A stretch of DNA of 10,375 nucleotides. Origin: an uncultured Jannaschia sp. (GTDB taxonomy: Bacteria > Pseudomonadota > Alphaproteobacteria > Rhodobacterales > Rhodobacteraceae). A program made the translations under genes and the position numbers. The notes below the pieces were generated by a model. The model saw only the letters and a list, made by a program, of their open reading frames with translations. It did no database searches and was not told where the DNA came from. The stretch's first letter is position 1. Each line of letters begins with the position of its first letter. Positions 6,365 through 10,375 of this stretch are shown here, piece after piece. The stretch covers positions 1 through 10,375 of the forward strand of contig CALFSY010000236.1 in NCBI GenBank assembly GCA_937916365.1, read 5' to 3'.

Positions 6365-7927
6365 ATGACCACCGACAAAAACCGCGTTTTGATTTTTGAC
6401 ACCACCCTGCGCGATGGGGAACAATCCCCAGGCGCCACGATGAGCCATGCCGAAAAGCTCGAAATCGCCGGTTTGCTTGATGATATGGGCGTTGACATTA
6501 TTGAGGCTGGGTTTCCCATCGCGTCCGAGGGGGATTTCGCCGCCGTAACCGCGATTGCCAAAGCCACGCAAAACGCCATGGTGTGCGGCCTGGCGCGGGC
6601 CAATGTCAAAGATATCGACCGCTGTTGGCAAGCCGTGCGCCACGCCCGCCACCCGCGCATTCATACCTTTATCGGCACCTCGCCCCAGCATCGCATGATC
6701 CCCAACCTGACCCAAGATCAAATGGCGGATCGCATCCATGGTACTGTTAGCCATGCGCGCAATCTGTGTGACAATGTGCAATGGTCGCCCATGGATGCCA
6801 CGCGCACAGAATGGGAATACCTGGCGCGCGTGGTGGGCATTGCCATCAAGGCCGGCGCCACCACCATCAATATCCCCGATACCGTGGGCTATACCGCGCC
6901 GGTGGAATCGGCGGATTTGATTCGCCGGTTGATTGCCGAGGTTCCAGGGGCCGACACAGTGGTGTTTGCCACCCATTGCCACAATGATTTGGGCATGGCC
7001 ACCGCCAACGCCTTGGCCGCCGTGGCCGGTGGGGCGCGACAGATTGAGTGCACGATCAACGGCCTGGGCGAACGCGCGGGCAACACCGCGTTGGAAGAGG
7101 TGGTGATGGCGCTAAAAGTGCGCGGCGATATTATGCCCTATCATACACATATCGACGCAACAAAAATCATGCACCTCTCGCGCCGCGTTTCCACGGTATC
7201 TGGCTTTACCGTGCAGCCAAACAAGGCCATCGTTGGCAAAAACGCCTTTGCCCACGAAAGCGGGATTCACCAAGACGGCATGTTAAAATCCGCCGATACG
7301 TTTGAGATTATGCGCCCCAGGGATGTGGGCCTATCGGAAACCAACATTGTGATGGGCAAACATTCGGGGCGCGCCGCGCTGCGATCCAAATTAAAAGATC
7401 TGGGGTTTGATTTGGGCGACAATCAGCTAAACGATCTATTCGTGCGGTATAAGGCCCTGGCCGACCGCAAGAAAGAGGTGTTTGACGACGATCTGATCGC
7501 GTTGGTCACCGATGCGGGGGCCGACGGCGACGGACATCTGGAATTAAAATTCTTACGCGTAATTTGCGGGACCGAGGCCCCACAATCCGCCGACCTAACG
7601 CTGCGCATCGGGGAATCCGAACATCGCGTCACCGCCCAGGGCGATGGGCCGGTGGATGCGGCCTTTAACGCAATCAAGGCGCTGTATCCCCATCACGCAC
7701 GGCTGCAACTGTATCAAGTGCAGGCCGTGACCGAAGGCACCGATGCCCAGGCCACGGTAACTGTGCGGATGGAGGAAAAGGGCCGCATCGCCACCGGTGG
7801 ATCGGCCGATACCGACACCGTGGTGGCCAGCGTCAAGGCCTATGTCAACGCGCTTAACCGCCTGATCCTACGCCACGAAAAGATGGGTAAAGATGTGCGC
7901 GAGGTCAGTTATAAAGATGTTTTGTAA
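6365..7927 (+). CDS. leuA: 2-isopropylmalate synthase
   Basis: LeuA condenses acetyl-CoA with 2-oxoisovalerate to 2-isopropylmalate, the committed step of leucine synthesis, and is usually feedback-inhibited by leucine. The 520-residue length is that of the standard bacterial enzyme. The TIM-barrel catalytic domain opens FDTTLRDGEQSPGATM (11-26), with R16, D17 and E19. The metal ligands D17, H204 and H206 (FATHCHNDLG) and N240 (GLGERAGNTALEE) are all present. HESGIHQDGMLK and GKHSGRAAL follow in the second part. The C-terminal domain, from about residue 390, is the LeuA regulatory dimer fold. It includes GRIATGGSADTDTVVASVKAYVNALN, a conserved stretch cited here by its ends at about 467 and 492. 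The ATG at 6365 follows GAAAGG by eight bases. An ATG-TGA start-stop pair (6358-6363) sits directly before it. The leader suggests control by leucine supply. The gene is intact, and its 3' end overlaps a decayed gene. Confidence 0.97.
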   Translation: MTTDKNRVLIFDTTLRDGEQSPGATMSHAEKLEIAGLLDDMGVDIIEAGFPIASEGDFAAVTAIAKATQNAMVCGLARANVKDIDRCWQAVRHARHPRIHTFIGTSPQHRMIPNLTQDQMADRIHGTVSHARNLCDNVQWSPMDATRTEWEYLARVVGIAIKAGATTINIPDTVGYTAPVESADLIRRLIAEVPGADTVVFATHCHNDLGMATANALAAVAGGARQIECTINGLGERAGNTALEEVVMALKVRGDIMPYHTHIDATKIMHLSRRVSTVSGFTVQPNKAIVGKNAFAHESGIHQDGMLKSADTFEIMRPRDVGLSETNIVMGKHSGRAALRSKLKDLGFDLGDNQLNDLFVRYKALADRKKEVFDDDLIALVTDAGADGDGHLELKFLRVICGTEAPQSADLTLRIGESEHRVTAQGDGPVDAAFNAIKALYPHHARLQLYQVQAVTEGTDAQATVTVRMEEKGRIATGGSADTDTVVASVKAYVNALNRLILRHEKMGKDVREVSYKDVL

Positions 7928-8587
7928 AATCAAAACGATCACCACTGATTTATCAACCCTCTGCATCACCGCGACATTTAGCGCGGCTTTGGCATAGGAC
8001 TGTCTGGATTGATCAGATTTAGCAGATGGCCTTACGCTAATCCGGCATTCCCCAGAACTTGTCGTGACTATGACCGAGAGTGCGGACGGGCTTGAGGCAA
8101 GAATCGTGGGTAATAGTGGACAAATGCAAGATTCTATCGCCCTTAGCTTTTTGGGTGCGCAACATATTTTTATGCGTATCCCCTTTTGCCTGGCGTTCAG
8201 ATATATAGGGCAAGAAACGCTATACATATCTATGAAGACACTTATGAGGCCGACATCACAGCCCTTGATTAACTGCCACAGATCGTAACATGGCAAAGCC
8301 CTCTTTCCCGGCAATACTCAAATGGTTCGTCCGAAAACTATACACTCATACTGACCTATCTGCGTACGGAACAAATAGAGATTGCCGGATGCGCGTACTC
8401 CATGTAGGTGGTTCGTGGAACGGGCCTTCGGTTTCATCCCTTAGATACAACACTTGACCCGTCACAAACCCTTTCATGGGACCTTTATTTTGTGCCTGAC
8501 CTGTGGATGATTGTGGGTGGAAGTGGATTTATTTTTAACGAACGCTTTACAGGCCCCTGGTTTTATACCGAAATCTCAAACCATTAA
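7917..8587 (+). pseudogene. Decayed gene for an exported protein of unknown family
   Basis: Joining two frames gives a coherent protein of about 220 residues with several breaks. From the ATG at 7917, overlapping the leuA stop, the frame encodes a signal-peptide-like start (KTITT, then a hydrophobic stretch ending FSAALA). It then meets TAG (7995) and TGA (8010), and continues SDLADGLTLIRHSPELVV to about 8150. Between about 8147 and 8185 it must shift by -1. The new frame reads on through YFYAYPLLPGVQIYRARN, IHIYEDTYEADITALD, TAA (8270), SENYTLILTYLRTEQ, EIAGCAYSM, TAG (8405), DPSQTLSWDLYFVPDLW and GPWFYTEISNH, ending at TAA (8585-8587). The residues look protein-like throughout and only one cut in frame is needed. 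The family is not recognised. It is probably periplasmic, from the signal peptide. Position between leuA and mreB suggests a formerly conserved neighbour. Confidence 0.65.
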
Positions 8588-8735
8588 GGCAGGCACACGT
8601 TTTGATGCTTTGATCAAGATGCACCATCACAGATTGGCGTAAGACTGATAATTTTGATCTTGGTGAATATGTAATGGGCAAAACCATTTGGTAACACTTG
8701 CCTTTAGGTTGGTTTTTATGTGGGATAAGCCCCTC

Positions 8736-8765
8736 TTTACGTAGTAACATATTTACCCCTATATA
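8736..8765 (+). promoter_or_regulatory. mreB: Possible mreB promoter
   Basis: TTTACG (8736-8741) and TATATA (8760-8765) are spaced by 18 bases, each matching four of six consensus positions. Transcription would begin near 8772, leaving a leader of about 80 bases. Confidence 0.35.
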
Positions 8766-8775
8766 GATGGTAAAA

Positions 8776-8810
8776 GGGTGGCGCCAAATAACACCCCACT
8801 AAAACGGTGT
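8776..8810 (+). promoter_or_regulatory. mreB leader with two mutually exclusive hairpins
   Basis: GGGTG (8776-8780) can pair with CACCC (8792-8796), or ACACC (8791-8795) can pair with GGTGT (8806-8810). The two 5-bp stems share the central arm and cannot form together. They lie about 30 bases before the mreB ribosome site. Short stems like these can occur by chance. Confidence 0.25.
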
Positions 8811-8853
8811 AACATGAAGCCCCCTTTCAACAAGATAGAGCAGGACACCCAAC

Positions 8854-9891
8854 ATGGCTTTGATGGACAATTTTTTTTCGTCCGACATGGCGATCGATCT
8901 TGGGACGGCCAACACACTGGTCTATGTCCGCGGGCGTGGTGTGATCCTAAATGAACCCTCGGTTGTGGCCTATCAGGTTAAGGATGGTGTGAAAAAGGCA
9001 TTGGCCTTTGGTGAGGATGCGAAACTGATGCTGGGGCGCACACCAGGTTCAATCCAGGCGATTCGCCCCATGCGCGACGGCGTGATTGCCGATTTTGATG
9101 TGGCCGAAGAAATGATTAAACATTTCATCCGCAAGGTCCACAAACGCACAACGTTTACCAAACCAAAGGTTATTGTTTGTGTGCCCCATGGCGCCACACC
9201 TGTGGAAAAACGCGCCATTCGCCAATCGGTTCTGGGCGCGGGCGCACGCAAGGCAGGGCTAATCGCCGAACCCGTTGCGGCAGCCATCGGCGCAGGCATG
9301 CCGATTACCGATCCCACGGGATCCATGGTCGTAGATATTGGCGGAGGAACGACCGAGGTTGCGGTGCTATCCTTGGCCGATATTGTATACGCACGATCGG
9401 TGCGGGTCGGGGGCGACCGCATGGATGAGGCGATTATTTCCTACCTTCGCCGACAACACAATCTTTTGATTGGTGAAGCCACGGCGGAGCGGGTCAAAAC
9501 TTCGATCGGCACGGCACGTATGCCCGACGATGGGCGTGGGGCGTCAATTCGTATCCGTGGCCGCGATTTGTTAAATGGCGTGCCTAAGGAAACCGAACTA
9601 AGCCAGGCGCAGATGGCCGAAGCGCTAAGCGAACCTGTGCAGCAAATATGCGAGGCGGTTATGGGCGCGTTAGAGGCAACGCCACCCGATCTTGCCGCCG
9701 ATATTGTGGATCGCGGCGTTATGTTGACGGGGGGCGGTGCGCTTTTGGGGGAACTGGACCTTGCGTTGCGCGAACAAACGGGCCTGGCCATCACGGTTGC
9801 AGATGAAAGTTTCAACTGTGTCGCCATCGGAACCGGCAAAGCATTGGAATATGAAAAACTCCTCCGCCATGCTATAGATTACGAAAGCTAA
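8854..9891 (+). CDS. mreB: Rod-shape protein MreB (bacterial actin)
   Basis: MreB forms membrane-bound filaments that guide lateral peptidoglycan synthesis by the elongation complex. The 345 residues match the family length. The ATPase core shows phosphate-1 DLGTANTLVYVRGRG (15-29), CVPHGATPVEKRAIRQS (109-125), EPVAAAIGAGMP (139-150), phosphate-2 VVDIGGGTTEVAVLSL (159-174), RVGGDRMDEAI (184-194) and the adenosine motif MLTGGGALLGELD (290-302). The hydrophobic N-terminus MALMDNFFSSDMA could aid membrane binding. CAGGA (8841-8845) lies eight bases before the ATG. mreC follows after 68 bases, probably in the same operon. It is intact, with no missing key residue. Confidence 0.97.
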   Translation: MALMDNFFSSDMAIDLGTANTLVYVRGRGVILNEPSVVAYQVKDGVKKALAFGEDAKLMLGRTPGSIQAIRPMRDGVIADFDVAEEMIKHFIRKVHKRTTFTKPKVIVCVPHGATPVEKRAIRQSVLGAGARKAGLIAEPVAAAIGAGMPITDPTGSMVVDIGGGTTEVAVLSLADIVYARSVRVGGDRMDEAIISYLRRQHNLLIGEATAERVKTSIGTARMPDDGRGASIRIRGRDLLNGVPKETELSQAQMAEALSEPVQQICEAVMGALEATPPDLAADIVDRGVMLTGGGALLGELDLALREQTGLAITVADESFNCVAIGTGKALEYEKLLRHAIDYES

Positions 9892-9959
9892 CGCAGCACA
9901 TGCGCCGTTACTGTTGGGATGTGGTCCGCTGCATTTTAATAGGCCGTTAAAGGATCGCC

Positions 9960-10375
9960 ATGCCTAGGGACACCTATGATGAGGTTCATACCCGCCCTGT
10001 CCGGCGTTTGATTTTGGCCGTATTGGTGGTGTGTTTGATTGCGCTTGTCCTCATTTGGCGCATTGATAATCCGCGCGTGGAACGTTTGCGATTAGCGATT
10101 GTTGATAACGTGGTCCCTAATATGGAATGGGCTTTGGCCCCTGTGCGGGGATTCGCACGGATGTTTGACGATTTTCAAAGTTACGCCAGGCTTTATGAAC
10201 AAAACCAGGAATTGCGCCGTGAACTGCGGCAAATGCGCGCTTGGCGTGAAGCGGCACTGCAACTGGAACAGGAAAACGCACGTTTGTTGGATTTGAATCG
10301 CGTGCAGCTTAACCCCGAAATTACCTTTGTCACCAGTATCGTTATGGCCGATTCTGGATCGGCCTTTCGGCGATC
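9960..10375 (+). CDS. mreC: Rod-shape protein MreC, N-terminal part
   Basis: MreC is a bitopic inner-membrane protein that joins MreB filaments to the periplasmic cell-wall enzymes of the elongation complex. The first 138 residues are visible and the frame runs off the window end. A short cytoplasmic segment (MPRDTYDEVHTRPVRR) leads into one membrane span at about 16-33. A coiled coil follows at about 73-112 (QNQELRRELRQMRAWREAAL, then LEQENARLLDLN), which mediates dimerisation. The start of the beta domain has the typical FVTSIVMADSGSAFRR (123-138). AAAGGA (9949-9954) stands five bases before the ATG. It is co-oriented with mreB, and mreD and a penicillin-binding protein would be expected downstream. 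Confidence 0.95.
   Translation, partial: MPRDTYDEVHTRPVRRLILAVLVVCLIALVLIWRIDNPRVERLRLAIVDNVVPNMEWALAPVRGFARMFDDFQSYARLYEQNQELRRELRQMRAWREAALQLEQENARLLDLNRVQLNPEITFVTSIVMADSGSAFRR

Larger units (their letters stand above)
8588..8853 (+). other. A/T-rich upstream region of mreB
   Basis: No gene is evident in these 266 bases. They hold the probable mreB promoter and a leader with alternative hairpins, listed separately. An imperfect long-range inverted repeat also occurs: AAACCA and AAGGCA at 8578-8591, against TGCCTT and TGGTTT at 8699-8715. No transposase or target duplication accompanies it. Confidence 0.5.

Noticed and set aside
6212..6982. 256-codon minus-strand ORF
   Set aside because: Antisense to leuA in a G/C-rich region, with no recognisable family.
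7868..8314. 148-codon minus-strand ORF across the leuA end
   Set aside because: It overlaps leuA and opposes the rebuilt plus-strand pseudogene, whose residues look far more protein-like and which has a signal peptide.
8578..8715. Imperfect inverted repeat suggesting a small mobile element
   Set aside because: The arms match only in two short blocks with unequal gaps, with no target duplication and no second copy in the window.
9900..9950. 16-codon ORF between mreB and mreC
   Set aside because: Its stop abuts the mreC ribosome site, but it lacks a ribosome site of its own and resembles nothing known. Chance is the simplest explanation.

Overview
The gene content suggests an alphaproteobacterium, most likely a marine member of the Rhodobacterales (Roseobacter-like). 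The evidence is the leuA to mreB to mreC order, an Agrobacterium PhrB-type iron-sulfur photolyase, a membrane protein that resembles one I associate with Rhodobacterales leu loci, and a MreC with the family's typical N-terminal half. This placement is inferred from gene content and was not computed.

Layout. Positions 1-579 hold the 3' part of a pentapeptide-repeat protein, convergent with an MFS transporter at 708-1931 (minus). A strong hairpin lies between them. A divergent intergenic region with a palindrome (1948-1976) separates the transporter from leuD (2061-2666). After leuD comes about 300 bases holding a hairpin and at most a tiny ORF. Next is a conserved multi-pass membrane protein of unknown role (2968-3816). 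It is convergent with a minus-strand two-gene operon of an SDR oxidoreductase and a (6-4) photolyase-like protein, joined by a GTGA overlap. Divergently from the SDR runs the leucine gene leuA (6365-7927). It is preceded by a leucine-rich 27-codon ORF and RNA segments that could form mutually exclusive stems. Directly after leuA, and overlapping its end, lies a decayed gene for an exported protein (7917-8587) with four premature stops and one frameshift. mreB (8854-9891) and the start of mreC (9960 to the window end) close the window.

How the genes work together. LeuA catalyses the first step of leucine synthesis, and LeuD is the small subunit of the second enzyme. The large subunit (leuC) and leuB are not in this window, so leucine genes are scattered here. 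MreB and MreC belong to the cell-elongation (rod) complex. The photolyase repairs UV damage using light, and its co-translated SDR partner has an unknown substrate.

The least explained parts are the leuA leader, which looks like a leucine-sensing attenuator but lacks a classical terminator, and the broken exported-protein gene between leuA and mreB. I see no mobile element, CRISPR array, tRNA or rRNA. Most of the window is ordinary chromosomal housekeeping sequence.
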